Below are positions 43,692 through 52,516 of a stretch of 64,000 bases of DNA, one piece after another (the first letter of the stretch is position 1; every line of letters starts with the position of its first letter). The notes beneath the pieces were generated by a model. It saw only the letters and a program-made list of their open reading frames with translations. It was not told the origin of the DNA and searched no databases. Source of the stretch: Georgenia ruanii (GTDB lineage Bacteria > Actinomycetota > Actinomycetes > Actinomycetales > Actinomycetaceae); assembly GCF_009193175.1 (NCBI RefSeq), contig NZ_VUKE01000016.1, positions 1-64,000 of the forward strand, given 5' to 3'. The position numbers and the translations under genes are program-made.

Positions 43692-44033
43692 ATGTTCGAC
43701 TCCGTGACATCCGTGGCGATGAAAAGCGCCCTGGATGCCCTTGCGCTGCGCCAGCGTGTGATCGCCGACAACATCGCCAACGTCCAGACCCCCGGCTTCC
43801 TCGCCGGCCGCGTCTCCTTCGAGGACGCCCTGGCCCGCGCCGTCGACCGCGGCACCGGCGCCGCCGAGGCCAGCGTGGAACGCTCCCTCGAGCCCACCCG
43901 GACCAATGGCAACAACGTCAACCTCGACACCGAGACCCTGAGCAACGTCGACACCAACCTGCGTTACCAGGTGGCCACCCGCGCCATCGACGGACAGTTC
44001 TCCAGCATCCGCACCGCGATGAGGAGCAACTGA
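43692..44033 (+). CDS. flgB: Flagellar rod protein FlgB
   Basis: A 113-residue proximal rod protein. The conserved rod motif reads A-L-R-Q-R-V-I-A-D-N-I-A-N-V-Q-T-P-G-F, and the C-terminal helix L-R-Y-Q-V-A-T-R-A-I-D-G-Q-F-S-S-I-R. It is first in the basal-body operon. Its stop overlaps flgC (TGATG). An in-frame upstream ATG at 43608 is rejected because it lies inside the predicted promoter. Confidence 0.93.
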   Translation: MFDSVTSVAMKSALDALALRQRVIADNIANVQTPGFLAGRVSFEDALARAVDRGTGAAEASVERSLEPTRTNGNNVNLDTETLSNVDTNLRYQVATRAIDGQFSSIRTAMRSN

Positions 44034-44434
44034 TGACCGTCTTCGGCGCGATCGGCATCGCCGGCACCGGCATGACCGTCAACCGCAAGTGGCTCGACGC
44101 GGTCAGCGACAACCTCGCCAACATCAACAACGCCGCCCCGACCGACGGCGAGGCCTTCCGCGCCCGCTACGTCGTCGCCCAGGCGATGGACTACGGCGAG
44201 GCCGGCGGCGTCGAGGTGGCCGGCATCGAGCTCGGCGACCCCGAGGGCCGCCTGGTCCACGACCCCAGCCACCCGCTCGCCGACGACGACGGCTACGTGC
44301 GCTACCCGGACATCGACATGGCCGCCCAGATGACGCAGCTGATCATGGCCCAGCGCGGCTACCAGGCCAACGCCGCCGTCGTGGACCGCGCCAAGGAGAC
44401 CTACACCGCGGCCCTGCAGATCGGGAGGAACTGA
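44033..44434 (+). CDS. flgC: Flagellar rod protein FlgC
   Basis: A 133-residue rod protein with the N-terminal W-L-D-A-V-S-D-N-L-A-N-I-N-N and the C-terminal hook/rod motif M-T-Q-L-I-M-A-Q-R-G-Y-Q-A-N-A-A-V-V. The middle contains H-D-P-S-H-P-L-A-D-D-D-G-Y-V-R-Y-P-D-I, typical of FlgC. It overlaps flgB and fliE by one nucleotide at each end. Confidence 0.95.
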   Translation: MTVFGAIGIAGTGMTVNRKWLDAVSDNLANINNAAPTDGEAFRARYVVAQAMDYGEAGGVEVAGIELGDPEGRLVHDPSHPLADDDGYVRYPDIDMAAQMTQLIMAQRGYQANAAVVDRAKETYTAALQIGRN

Positions 44435-44751
44435 TGCCCGTTTCCCCCATCGGCGGCCTCGGCGCCGTCGCCAACGTTGCCCCCACCGGCTACCTCACCG
44501 ACGCCCTCGAGCCCGGCCGGGCCGACGGCGGCGCCTCCTTCGGCGTCTCGCTCGCCTCCGCCGTCGACGGCCTGGCCTCCGCCCAGCAGAAGTCCTCCAC
44601 CCTGGCCGTGCAGGCCGTCACCGGCCAGCTCGAGGACATCCACGACTACACCATCGCCGCCACCGAGGCGCAGGTGGCCCTCGAGCTCACCGCCGCGGTG
44701 CGCAACAAGGCCGTTGACGCCTTCACCGAAATCATGCGGATGCAGGCCTGA
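44434..44751 (+). CDS. fliE: Flagellar hook-basal body protein FliE
   Basis: A 105-residue FliE, which joins the MS ring to the rod. The C-terminal half is diagnostic: the helix V-T-G-Q-L-E-D-I-H-D-Y-T-I-A-A-T-E-A-Q-V and then A-V-R-N-K-A-V-D-A-F-T-E-I-M-R-M. It is coupled to flgC and fliF. Confidence 0.92.
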   Translation: MPVSPIGGLGAVANVAPTGYLTDALEPGRADGGASFGVSLASAVDGLASAQQKSSTLAVQAVTGQLEDIHDYTIAATEAQVALELTAAVRNKAVDAFTEIMRMQA

Positions 44752-46325
44752 TGCCCGCCGCCGTCACCGGGTTCTTCGGCAAGGCCAAAGCCAGCTGGGA
44801 CCAGTTCAGCCTGCCCCAGCGCACCCTGCTCACCCTCGGCCTGGCCGTCCTCGTGCTCGGCGTCGTAGCCCTGACGTCCTGGGCGACCAAGCCCGTCATG
44901 GCCCCGGTCTTCTCCAACCTCGCCCCCGAGGACGCCCAGGCCGTCGTCGACCAGCTCGAGGCCGACGGCGTCCCGTACGAGCTCGCCGACGGCGGCGGCA
45001 CCGTCCTGGTCCCGCGCGACCAGCTGTACAAGGAGCGCATCGCCCTGGCCGCCTCCGGCGTGCCCACCTCCAAGGACGGCTACTCCCTGCTCGACGGCAT
45101 GGGCATGACCAGCTCGGACTTCCAGCAGCAGGTCACCTACCAGCGCGCCCTGGAGGGCGAGCTGGCCAACACCGTCCGGGCGATCGACGGCGTCGCCGCC
45201 GCCACCGTGCACCTCGCCCTGCCGGAGGAGTCGGTCTTCGTCGACAAGGCCGCCGACCCCACCGCCTCGGTGTTCGTCGACCTCAAGCCCGGCAAGCAGC
45301 TCGAGTCCGCCTCGGTCGACGCGATCGTCAACCTCGTCTCCGCGGCCGTGCCGAACATGAAGCCCGCGGGCGTGACCGTGGTCGATGCCGCCGGGCGGGT
45401 GCTCTCCTCCACCGGCACGGGCGGCGGCCCGGGCGGGGCCTCGGACTACCAGGACGGCGTCACCCGCAGCGTCCAGGCCATGCTCGACCGGGTGGTCGGC
45501 GTGGGCAACGCCGTCGTCTCCGTCCAGGCCGAGCTGAGCCGGGACGAGACCCAGCGCACCACCGAGACCTTCACCCCCGCGGACGGCACCCCGCCGCTGT
45601 CGGAGTCGACCAAGACCGAGCAGTACACCGGCACCGGCCAGGCGGTCGGCGGCGTGCTGGGCCCGGACAACATCGCCGTGCCCAACGGCGGCGGCGACGG
45701 CAACTACACCTCAGAGGACTCGGTGAAGAACAATCCGGTCAACAAGGTCACCGAGCAGACCACGGTCAACCCCGGCGGCGTGGCCCGCCAGTCCGTCTCC
45801 GTCGTCGTCGACGCCAAGGCCGGCGCCGGGCTGAGCCTCAACGAGCTGGAGACCATGGTCTCCGCCGCCGCGGGCATCGACCCCGCCCGCGGGGACCAGG
45901 TGGCCGTCTCGCGGATGGCCTTCGACACCACCACCGCCGACGCCGCCGCCCAGGCCCTGGCCGCCGAGCAGGCCCAGGCCGCCGCGGCGGCGCGCAACGC
46001 CCTCATCCGCAACATCGCGATCGGCGTCGTGCTGCTGGTCATCGTGCTGATCGTGGCGATGTTCGTGCGCCGGGCCCGGCGCGAGCGCCGCGAGGAGATC
46101 GACCTCGGCGAGCTCAAGCTCATTCAGGCCCAGCAGGCCGAGGAGGCCGCCGTCCTCGACAACCCGCTCGAGGACACCGCCTACCTGCCCGCCATCCCCG
46201 AGCCGGTCAAGCTGCCACCGGCCACCGAGGCGGACGGCATGCGCGCCGAGATCGCCGCGCTGGCCACCGAGGACCCGGCCATGGTGGCCAAGCAGCTGCG
46301 CGAGTGGCTGGCGGTGCGCCGATGA
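44751..46325 (+). CDS. fliF: Flagellar MS-ring protein FliF
   Basis: A 524-residue MS-ring protein. The first membrane helix is at about 25-46 and the second at about 420-442. The YscJ-like region is present (V-F-S-N-L-A-P-E-D-A-Q-A-V-V-D-Q-L, then Y-K-E-R-I-A-L-A-A-S-G-V-P), as is R-A-L-E-G-E-L-A-N-T-V-R-A-I-D. The cytosolic C terminus ends with the FliG-binding segment M-V-A-K-Q-L-R-E-W-L. It overlaps fliG by ATGA. Confidence 0.95.
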   Translation: MPAAVTGFFGKAKASWDQFSLPQRTLLTLGLAVLVLGVVALTSWATKPVMAPVFSNLAPEDAQAVVDQLEADGVPYELADGGGTVLVPRDQLYKERIALAASGVPTSKDGYSLLDGMGMTSSDFQQQVTYQRALEGELANTVRAIDGVAAATVHLALPEESVFVDKAADPTASVFVDLKPGKQLESASVDAIVNLVSAAVPNMKPAGVTVVDAAGRVLSSTGTGGGPGGASDYQDGVTRSVQAMLDRVVGVGNAVVSVQAELSRDETQRTTETFTPADGTPPLSESTKTEQYTGTGQAVGGVLGPDNIAVPNGGGDGNYTSEDSVKNNPVNKVTEQTTVNPGGVARQSVSVVVDAKAGAGLSLNELETMVSAAAGIDPARGDQVAVSRMAFDTTTADAAAQALAAEQAQAAAAARNALIRNIAIGVVLLVIVLIVAMFVRRARRERREEIDLGELKLIQAQQAEEAAVLDNPLEDTAYLPAIPEPVKLPPATEADGMRAEIAALATEDPAMVAKQLREWLAVRR

Positions 46326-47341
46326 GCCCCGTCGCGACGCAGCTGACCCCGGTGCAGAAGGCCGCCGTCGTGCTCCTGCAGATCGGCCACGAGCGGGCGG
46401 CCAAGGTCCTCGCCGAGCTCTCCGAGCAGGAGGTCGAGGAGATCACCGCGGAGATCGTCCGCATCGAGGAGGTGCCGCAGGGGACCGCGGACGCCGTCAT
46501 GGCGGAGTTCCACCGCCAGATCTCCACCGGCGCCCCCACCATGGGCCACGGCGGCCTGAGCTACGCCCAGCGCCTGCTCGAGGCCTCCTTCGGCCCGGAG
46601 AAGGCGGCCGGGGTGCTCAACCGGCTGAGCACAATGATGGCCGGGCAGCCCTTCGACTTCCTCCAGCACGCCGACGCCCGCCAGGTGCAGTCCCTCCTCA
46701 CCGGCGAGCATCCGCAGACCATCGCGCTCGTGCTTGCCCACCTGCGCCCGGACCGGGCCTCAGCGATCATGACCGGCCTCGACCCGGCGCTGCGCACCGT
46801 CGTCGCCCACCGCATCGCGCTGATGGAGCGGGCCTCGCCCGAGGTCGTCAAGATCGTCGCGGAGAACATCGAGCGCAAGGCCACCGCCGTGCTCACCCCG
46901 GGCGACATGACCGCGGTCGGCGGCGTGCAGCCGCTGGTGGAGATCCTCAACCGCTCCGACCCCGGCACCGAGAAGCAGATCCTCGACGCCCTCGGCGAGC
47001 GCGACTCCGAGCTCGCCGACCAGGTCCGCGGCATGATGTTCACCTTCGAGGACATCATCCTGCTCGACGACCGCGCGGTGCAGCTGGTGCTGCGCCAGGT
47101 CGACATCGCCACCCTGGCCGTCGCCCTCAAGGGCGCCCCCACCACGGTCTCGGACAAGACCCGCCGCAACCTCTCCGAGCGCGCCCGGGAGAACCTGCGC
47201 GAGGAGATGGACCTCGCCGGGCCGGTGCGCCTCTCCGAGGTCCAGGAGGCCCGCGGGCAGATCATCACGGTGATCCGCACCCTGGAGGAGAGCGGGCAGA
47301 TCGTCATCCGTCGCGACGGCGAGGACGACTATGTCAGCTGA
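46322..47341 (+). CDS. fliG: Flagellar motor switch protein FliG
   Basis: A 339-residue rotor protein. The N-terminal FliF-binding domain begins T-P-V-Q-K-A-A-V-V-L-L. The middle domain holds the E-H-P-Q-T-I-A-L-V-L-A-H-L motif, and the C-terminal torque domain has M-M-F-T-F-E-D-I-I-L-L-D-D-R-A and V-L-R-Q-V-D. Conserved charged torque residues are retained around R-N-L-S-E-R-A. Overlaps: 4 bp with fliF and 11 bp with fliH. Confidence 0.95.
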   Translation: MSPVATQLTPVQKAAVVLLQIGHERAAKVLAELSEQEVEEITAEIVRIEEVPQGTADAVMAEFHRQISTGAPTMGHGGLSYAQRLLEASFGPEKAAGVLNRLSTMMAGQPFDFLQHADARQVQSLLTGEHPQTIALVLAHLRPDRASAIMTGLDPALRTVVAHRIALMERASPEVVKIVAENIERKATAVLTPGDMTAVGGVQPLVEILNRSDPGTEKQILDALGERDSELADQVRGMMFTFEDIILLDDRAVQLVLRQVDIATLAVALKGAPTTVSDKTRRNLSERARENLREEMDLAGPVRLSEVQEARGQIITVIRTLEESGQIVIRRDGEDDYVS

Positions 47342-47963
47342 GGAGGCCTTCGCCCCGGCCCGGTTCACCGCCGCCGCGCTGCCCACCGCCGCCGCGTCGA
47401 CGGCGAGCGCCAGCGGGTACGCGGCCGGCTACGCCGCCGGGTTCACCGCCGGCTCCCGGGCGGCCGCCGAGCAGGCGGCCGAAGCCGAGCGGCGCCGCGT
47501 TGCCGAGGAGGCCGAGCGGGTCGCCCGCCGGGGTGCCGACGCCGAGGCCGCCCTGGCCGTGCTCGCCACCACCGCGGCCGCCGCCCGGGCGCGCACCGCC
47601 CCGGTGATCACCGAGGCGGTGGAGACGCTGGCGCGCGCCGCCGTCGAGCTGGCCGAGGCGCTGATGGCAGCCGAGCTGGCCGACGACGACACCTCTGCCC
47701 GCACCGCCCTCGCCCGGGCCCTGGGCGAGGCCGGGGAGGACGACGTCGTCCGGGTCCGGCTCAACCCCGAGGACCACGCCCACCTGCGCGCCATGCTCGA
47801 GGCCCACCCCGGCGAGCTGGACATCCCGGCCGGCGTCGAGCTGGCCCCGGACCCGTCGCTGGCCCGCGGCGACGCCGTCAGCGAGCTGACCGAGGGCTAC
47901 CTCGACGCGCGCCTCGGTGCCGCGCTGGCCCGCGCCCGCGCCGCGCTGGAGGTGCGGCGATGA
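47331..47963 (+). CDS. fliH: Flagellar export ATPase regulator FliH
   Basis: A 210-residue FliH-like protein. An Ala-rich N terminus with G-Y-A-A-G-Y-A-A-G-F-T-A-G, the GxxxG repeats typical of FliH, precedes a long helical region (A-E-A-E-R-R-R-V-A-E-E-A-E-R). The C-terminal domain V-V-R-V-R-L-N-P-E-D-H-A-H-L contacts FliI. It restrains and localises the FliI ATPase. Confidence 0.88.
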   Translation: MSAEEAFAPARFTAAALPTAAASTASASGYAAGYAAGFTAGSRAAAEQAAEAERRRVAEEAERVARRGADAEAALAVLATTAAAARARTAPVITEAVETLARAAVELAEALMAAELADDDTSARTALARALGEAGEDDVVRVRLNPEDHAHLRAMLEAHPGELDIPAGVELAPDPSLARGDAVSELTEGYLDARLGAALARARAALEVRR

Positions 47964-49285
47964 CGCTCCTGCTCGACACCCCGCGCTGGGCCCGCACCCT
48001 CGCCGCCGCCGCGCCCACCCGGGTGGGCACGGTGCGCTCCGTCGTCGGGCTGTCCATCGAGGTCAGCGGGCTGCCGTGCGCGGTGGGGGACCTCGTGGAC
48101 ATCGACGCCGGCAAGGCCGTGATCGGCGCCGAGGTGGTCGCGCTGGACCAGGCGGTGGCCCGGTGCATGCCGCTGGGGCCGACGGACGGGCTGCGGGTGG
48201 GCGCGCCGGTGCGCGGCACCGGCCGGCCGCTGTCGGTGGGCGTGGGGCCGTCGCTGCTGGGGCGGGTGCTCGACGGGCTGGGCCGACCGATCGACGGGCG
48301 CGGCCCGGTCGGCGCGGTGGAGACGGTGCCGGTGGCCGGGCATGCGCCGTCGGCGCTGGACCGCGCCCGCGTGGACACGCCGCTGGAGCTGGGCGTGCGG
48401 GTGCTCGACACGCTGGTGACCGTCGGGCGCGGACAGCGCATCGGGCTGTTCGCCGGCTCTGGGGTGGGCAAGTCCTCGCTGTTGTCGATGGTCGCCCGCG
48501 GCACCGAGGCCGCCGTCAACGTCATCGCCCTGGTCGGCGAGCGCGGCCGCGAGGTGCGCGAGTTCCTCGAGGACGACCTGGGGCCGGAGGGGCTGGCGCG
48601 CTCCGTCGTCGTCGTGGCCACCTCCGACGAGCCGCCGGTGGTGCGCCTGCGCGCGGCCTTCACCTCCACCCGCATCGCGGAGTACTTCCGCGACGGCGGG
48701 GCCGACGTCGTGCTCATGATGGACTCCCTGACCCGGGCCGCCATGGCGCAGCGCGAGATCGGGCTGTCGGTGGGGGAGCCGCCCGCCACCCGGGGGTACC
48801 CGCCGTCGACCTTCTCCATGCTGGCCCAGCTGCTCGAGCGGGCCGGCACCGGCACGACCGGGTCGGTGACCGGGATCTACACGGTGCTGGTCGACGGCGA
48901 TGACCACAACGAACCGATCGCCGACGCCGCCCGCTCCATCCTGGACGGGCACGTGGTGCTCGACCGGTCCCTCGCCGTCGTCGGGCACTTCCCCTCCGTC
49001 GACGCCGTCGGGTCCGTCTCGCGGGTGGCCTCCCGGGTCACCAGCGGCGAGCAGAAGCGGCTGGCGACGGCGCTGCGCGGGGTGCTCGCCGCGCGCCGGC
49101 AGGCCCAGGACCTGCTCGACGTCGGCGCGTACGTGGCCGGGTCCAACCCGCAGGTGGACGCCGCGGTCAACCATGCCGGCGCCATCGACGCCTTCCTGCG
49201 CCAGGGCATGGACGAGGCCGCGCCGGCCGCGCGGTCCTGGCAGCAGCTCGCCGCACTCGTGTCCCAGCTGGGGGTCGCCGCATGA
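47960..49285 (+). CDS. fliI: Flagellar type III export ATPase FliI
   Basis: A 441-residue F1-beta-like ATPase. Walker A is G-S-G-V-G-K-S-S at 166-173. The catalytic Glu lies in A-L-V-G-E-R-G-R-E-V, Walker B is V-V-L-M-M-D-S-L-T-R, and the family motif G-E-P-P-A-T-R-G-Y-P-P-S is present. It powers export of rod, hook and filament subunits. It overlaps fliH and fliJ by ATGA. Confidence 0.95.
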   Translation: MTLLLDTPRWARTLAAAAPTRVGTVRSVVGLSIEVSGLPCAVGDLVDIDAGKAVIGAEVVALDQAVARCMPLGPTDGLRVGAPVRGTGRPLSVGVGPSLLGRVLDGLGRPIDGRGPVGAVETVPVAGHAPSALDRARVDTPLELGVRVLDTLVTVGRGQRIGLFAGSGVGKSSLLSMVARGTEAAVNVIALVGERGREVREFLEDDLGPEGLARSVVVVATSDEPPVVRLRAAFTSTRIAEYFRDGGADVVLMMDSLTRAAMAQREIGLSVGEPPATRGYPPSTFSMLAQLLERAGTGTTGSVTGIYTVLVDGDDHNEPIADAARSILDGHVVLDRSLAVVGHFPSVDAVGSVSRVASRVTSGEQKRLATALRGVLAARRQAQDLLDVGAYVAGSNPQVDAAVNHAGAIDAFLRQGMDEAAPAARSWQQLAALVSQLGVAA

Positions 49286-49713
49286 GTACCTTCCGCCTCG
49301 CCGGCCTCGGCCGGCTGCGCCGCCTGCAGGAGGACCACGCCGCCGCCGAGCTGGCGCGGCGCGCCACCGACCGGCGCGGCGCCGAGCGGCGCACCGCCGA
49401 CGCGCGCGAGAAGCTCGCCGGCACCGTGTTCGCCGGCAGCGCCGACCCGCAGACCTGGCGGGCGGCGGTGGCCGCCCGGGCGTCGATGAGTTCCCTGGTG
49501 CTGGCCGCCCAAGCCGCCACGGAGACCGCGCGCGGACTCGAGGCCGAGGCCCAGGCGCAGTGGACGACGGCGCGCAAGCGGTCCAAGACGGTCGAGAAGC
49601 TGGCCGAGCGGCACCGCGCGGAGGAGACCGTGGCCGAGCTGCGCGCCGAGCAGCAGGTCCTCGACGAGCTGGCCACCCAGCGGGCGGCCCGGCGGCGGGA
49701 GGAGCGGCCGTGA
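49282..49713 (+). CDS. fliJ: FliJ-like export protein
   Basis: A 143-residue, nearly all-helical, highly charged protein predicted to form an antiparallel coiled coil. It starts [23 protein letters not shown] and ends Q-R-A-A-R-R-R-E-E-R. This matches FliJ, the stalk-like activator inside the FliI ring. Sequence conservation is low, so the name rests partly on its position directly after fliI. Confidence 0.82.
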   Translation: MSTFRLAGLGRLRRLQEDHAAAELARRATDRRGAERRTADAREKLAGTVFAGSADPQTWRAAVAARASMSSLVLAAQAATETARGLEAEAQAQWTTARKRSKTVEKLAERHRAEETVAELRAEQQVLDELATQRAARRREERP

Positions 49714-50489
49714 GCGGGGTGGCCGCCGTCCAGGCGCGCATCGGGGCGATCGAGGCGCGGATCGCGCAGGTGACCGGGGCGTACTCCGCGTCCGGCGCCG
49801 CTGACTCTTCCTCCGCCCGTGCAGCGCAAGAGGTCAACTCCGACGCGACGTTCGCCGCGGCGCTGAACAGCGCGATGGCGGCCACGGGCTCGTCCGGCTC
49901 CGGGCTCTCCACGTCCCAGCTGCTTGGCTCCTTCGCCGGCGCGCCGGCCGGGACCGGGGCGGGGTTCGTGGCCGCGGCGTCGAAGTACCTCGGCGTGCCT
50001 TACGTGTGGGGCGGCGAGTCGGCGTCCGGGATGGACTGCTCGGGCCTGGTCCAGCGCGCCTTCGCCGACATCGGCGTCTCGGTGCCGCGCACCGCCCGCG
50101 AGCAGATGCGCATCGGCACCGAGGTGGCGTCGTTGGCCCAGGCCCAGCCCGGCGACCTCATCGTCACCCGCGGCGGCGGCCACATCGCCATCTACCTCGG
50201 CGACAACAAGATCCTGCACGCGCCGCAGCCGGGGGAGAAGGTGTCCGTCCGCGAGCTGTTCGAGACGGACAAGGACATCGACACCATCCGCCGGGTGCTG
50301 CCGAGCGGGACGTCCGGTTCCGGTGCCGGGGCGCTCGGTGCGGCTGGGCTCACCGGTCTCGGGGCGGCCGGTGGCAACGCCGCGACTGCCGCCCTTGCCT
50401 CGCTGGCGGTCCCCGGCCTCGGCACCTCCGGCGCGACAGCGCTCGACTCGGCGCGCCTGGCCCTGCAGCTCTCGACGGGAGGCCTGTGA
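49710..50489 (+). CDS. NlpC/P60 (C40) peptidase in the flagellar operon
   Basis: A 259-residue protein. The N-terminal helix (A-V-Q-A-R-I-G-A-I-E-A-R-I-A-Q-V) is a probable coiled coil. The central NlpC/P60 domain has catalytic Cys110 (G-M-D-C-S-G-L-V), His158 (G-G-H-I-A-I-Y-L-G) and His170, preceded by the K-Y-L-G-V-P-Y-V-W-G-G motif. It should cleave peptidoglycan stem peptides. No signal peptide is visible, so export through the flagellar gate is likely. It sits where FlgJ muramidase or lytic enzymes open the wall for the rod. The C terminus is Gly/Ala-rich. GTGA overlap with fliJ. Confidence 0.88.
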   Translation: MSGVAAVQARIGAIEARIAQVTGAYSASGAADSSSARAAQEVNSDATFAAALNSAMAATGSSGSGLSTSQLLGSFAGAPAGTGAGFVAAASKYLGVPYVWGGESASGMDCSGLVQRAFADIGVSVPRTAREQMRIGTEVASLAQAQPGDLIVTRGGGHIAIYLGDNKILHAPQPGEKVSVRELFETDKDIDTIRRVLPSGTSGSGAGALGAAGLTGLGAAGGNAATAALASLAVPGLGTSGATALDSARLALQLSTGGL

Positions 50490-51976
50490 TGAGCATCGGC
50501 ATGCTGCCACCGGCGCCCGCGCCGGCGACGACCACTCCGCCGGCAGCGGCGCGCGGTGCCGCTCGCCGAGGAAGCGATGACGCGTTCGCCTCAGCGTTAG
50601 CGGCCGCGCTGGACCCCCGCGACGCCCGCGCCGCGAAGCCGGACGCCGACCGCACCGCGAAGCGCCCCGGCGGACCGCGCGAAGCCGGGGGCCCGAAGGC
50701 CCGACCCGAGCACGACATGGCCAGGGGCACCAGCGGTTCCCCCTCCGGTGCACAGGACCCGACGACGGACGCCGCCGACGACGCGGCTGCGAAGCCGGGC
50801 GCTGATGGTGTGGTCCTCCCCGGCACAACGGCGGCGGCAGCTGCGACGGTGCTCACTGTGCCAACGACGCCGGTGCCGACAGCCGGCGTGGACGTCACCC
50901 AAATGGCTTCCGAGAGCGACGCCGTCCCGGGCGATGCGGTGACCGCGTCAGTCGCTATGACTGTCTCGGAGGCGGTGACTGTTGTCGCCGACCTTGGGGC
51001 GACCGTCGTGACCGACGGTGAAGCGGACCTGCACGGGGTGGACGGCCCGAGCTTGCGCCCGGTCGCTGGAGGCATTCCCGCTTCCACCTCGCCCTCCGCC
51101 CCCGTCCCAGCCGCGGGCGTTGCTGGCTCGTTCGAGCTAGCTGCGGTCGCACCCGGAACGACCGCGGGAGGAACCGAGACCACGCCCACACTGACCCCCT
51201 CGCCGACGGCCGGCGGCGAGGCAGCCAACCTCGCCGCGATGCCGGGTTCCGGTTCGGTCGCCGGACCGGCGTCCCCCGACACTGCGCTCGGCGACGAGAG
51301 CCCGGTCGCCGATCGAGCGAACGGCTCTGCCACGCCAATCGCCGGACCAGCTACCACCCCGGCACCGGCCGACACGGCGACGCGGCCCGCGACCTCGCCG
51401 GCATCGGCCCCGGACGCGTCGGTCGCTGCCCCGGCGACCCCCGCTGCGCCTTCGGCCACCCCGCAGGTGCTCGTCACCGGCACCGCCGCCGCGGCCCCCG
51501 CCGAGCCGGCGGCCCCGGTGACCGCCGCGGCGCCGGTGCCGTTCACCGACCAGCTCGTCGGCCCGCTCGCACGGCTGCGCGAGGCACCCGAGGGCACCCA
51601 CGTGCTCACCGTGCACGTCACCCCCGAGGACCTCGGGCCGGTGCGGGTGCGCGCCCACATCACCGGCGAGGGCGTGCGCATCGAGCTGCTCGGCGCCACC
51701 GACGCCTCCCGCGAGGCGCTACGCGTGGCGCTGACAGACCTGCGGCGCGACCTCGCGGCCACCGGGCTCAACGCCGACCTGCAGCTCGGTCAGGACCGGG
51801 GCGACCGGCAGTCGGGCCTGCAGACCGGCGGTCAGGGACCCGATGACGGCGGCGACCAGCCCGGCGGGGCACGGCCCGCCACCGCGACGCGCGGCGAAAC
51901 CCAAGCTCCGCCGTCGTCCACCTCCACCATGCCGACCGGTGCCACGCGCCCCGGCGGGATCGACCTCTTCGCGTAA
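50489..51976 (+). CDS. fliK: Flagellar hook-length control protein FliK
   Basis: A 495-residue protein. The first 340 residues are a Pro/Ala/Thr-rich low-complexity ruler. The C-terminal Flg_hook domain (about 345-430) has L-T-V-H-V-T-P-E-D-L-G-P-V-R-V-R, followed by V-R-I-E-L-L-G-A-T-D-A-S-R-E-A-L-R. FliK measures the hook and switches the export gate to filament substrates. It overlaps the C40 peptidase gene by one nucleotide. The ruler is strongly Ala/Pro-biased, as in other actinobacteria. Confidence 0.88.
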   Translation: MSIGMLPPAPAPATTTPPAAARGAARRGSDDAFASALAAALDPRDARAAKPDADRTAKRPGGPREAGGPKARPEHDMARGTSGSPSGAQDPTTDAADDAAAKPGADGVVLPGTTAAAAATVLTVPTTPVPTAGVDVTQMASESDAVPGDAVTASVAMTVSEAVTVVADLGATVVTDGEADLHGVDGPSLRPVAGGIPASTSPSAPVPAAGVAGSFELAAVAPGTTAGGTETTPTLTPSPTAGGEAANLAAMPGSGSVAGPASPDTALGDESPVADRANGSATPIAGPATTPAPADTATRPATSPASAPDASVAAPATPAAPSATPQVLVTGTAAAAPAEPAAPVTAAAPVPFTDQLVGPLARLREAPEGTHVLTVHVTPEDLGPVRVRAHITGEGVRIELLGATDASREALRVALTDLRRDLAATGLNADLQLGQDRGDRQSGLQTGGQGPDDGGDQPGGARPATATRGETQAPPSSTSTMPTGATRPGGIDLFA

Positions 51977-51985
51977 GGAGACACC

Positions 51986-52489
51986 ATGTCCGTCCCCGCC
52001 GTGTCCGGCGCGTCAGACTTCTACGCGAACGTCGGCGCGACCCGCAACACCGATGCCGCCGCGACCGCCGCGGGGGAGCAGACGCTCGACAAGGACGCGT
52101 TCCTGCAGCTGCTCGTCGCGTCGCTGAAGTACCAGGACCCCAGCGCGCCGATGAACACCTCAGAGCTCATGGCGCAGACGACGCAGCTGTCCACCATGGA
52201 GCAGCTCGTCTCGCTGACGACCATGGCCCAGCAGAGTTTCGCGCTGCAGCAGCGCAGCTCGGCCGCGGCGCTGGTCGGGCAGTACGTGAGCTACGTCGAC
52301 GACAAGGGCAAGACGGTCGAGGGGCTGGTGAAGTCCGTCGACCTCACGAGCGCGGACCCGCTGCTGAAGATCGGCGACGCGTACGTGTCGCTGCACTACA
52401 TTTCCGGCGTCGTCAGCAAGCCTGCCGACCCGGCCCCTAACCCCTCCACCAGCCAGACGACGTCGTCCGGCAACACCGTCCAGGCCTGA
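51986..52489 (+). CDS. flgD: Hook-capping protein FlgD
   Basis: A 167-residue FlgD, the scaffold that caps the growing hook. The conserved N-terminal block is L-D-K-D-A-F-L-Q-L-L-V-A-S-L-K-Y-Q-D-P, followed by M-A-Q-T-T-Q-L-S-T-M-E-Q-L. The C-terminal Tudor/FnIII-like domain is short. The start has AAGGAG about 5 nt upstream. Confidence 0.93.
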   Translation: MSVPAVSGASDFYANVGATRNTDAAATAAGEQTLDKDAFLQLLVASLKYQDPSAPMNTSELMAQTTQLSTMEQLVSLTTMAQQSFALQQRSSAAALVGQYVSYVDDKGKTVEGLVKSVDLTSADPLLKIGDAYVSLHYISGVVSKPADPAPNPSTSQTTSSGNTVQA

Positions 52490-52516
52490 CCCGCCCCACC
52501 AGAAGGGACCTTCCCC

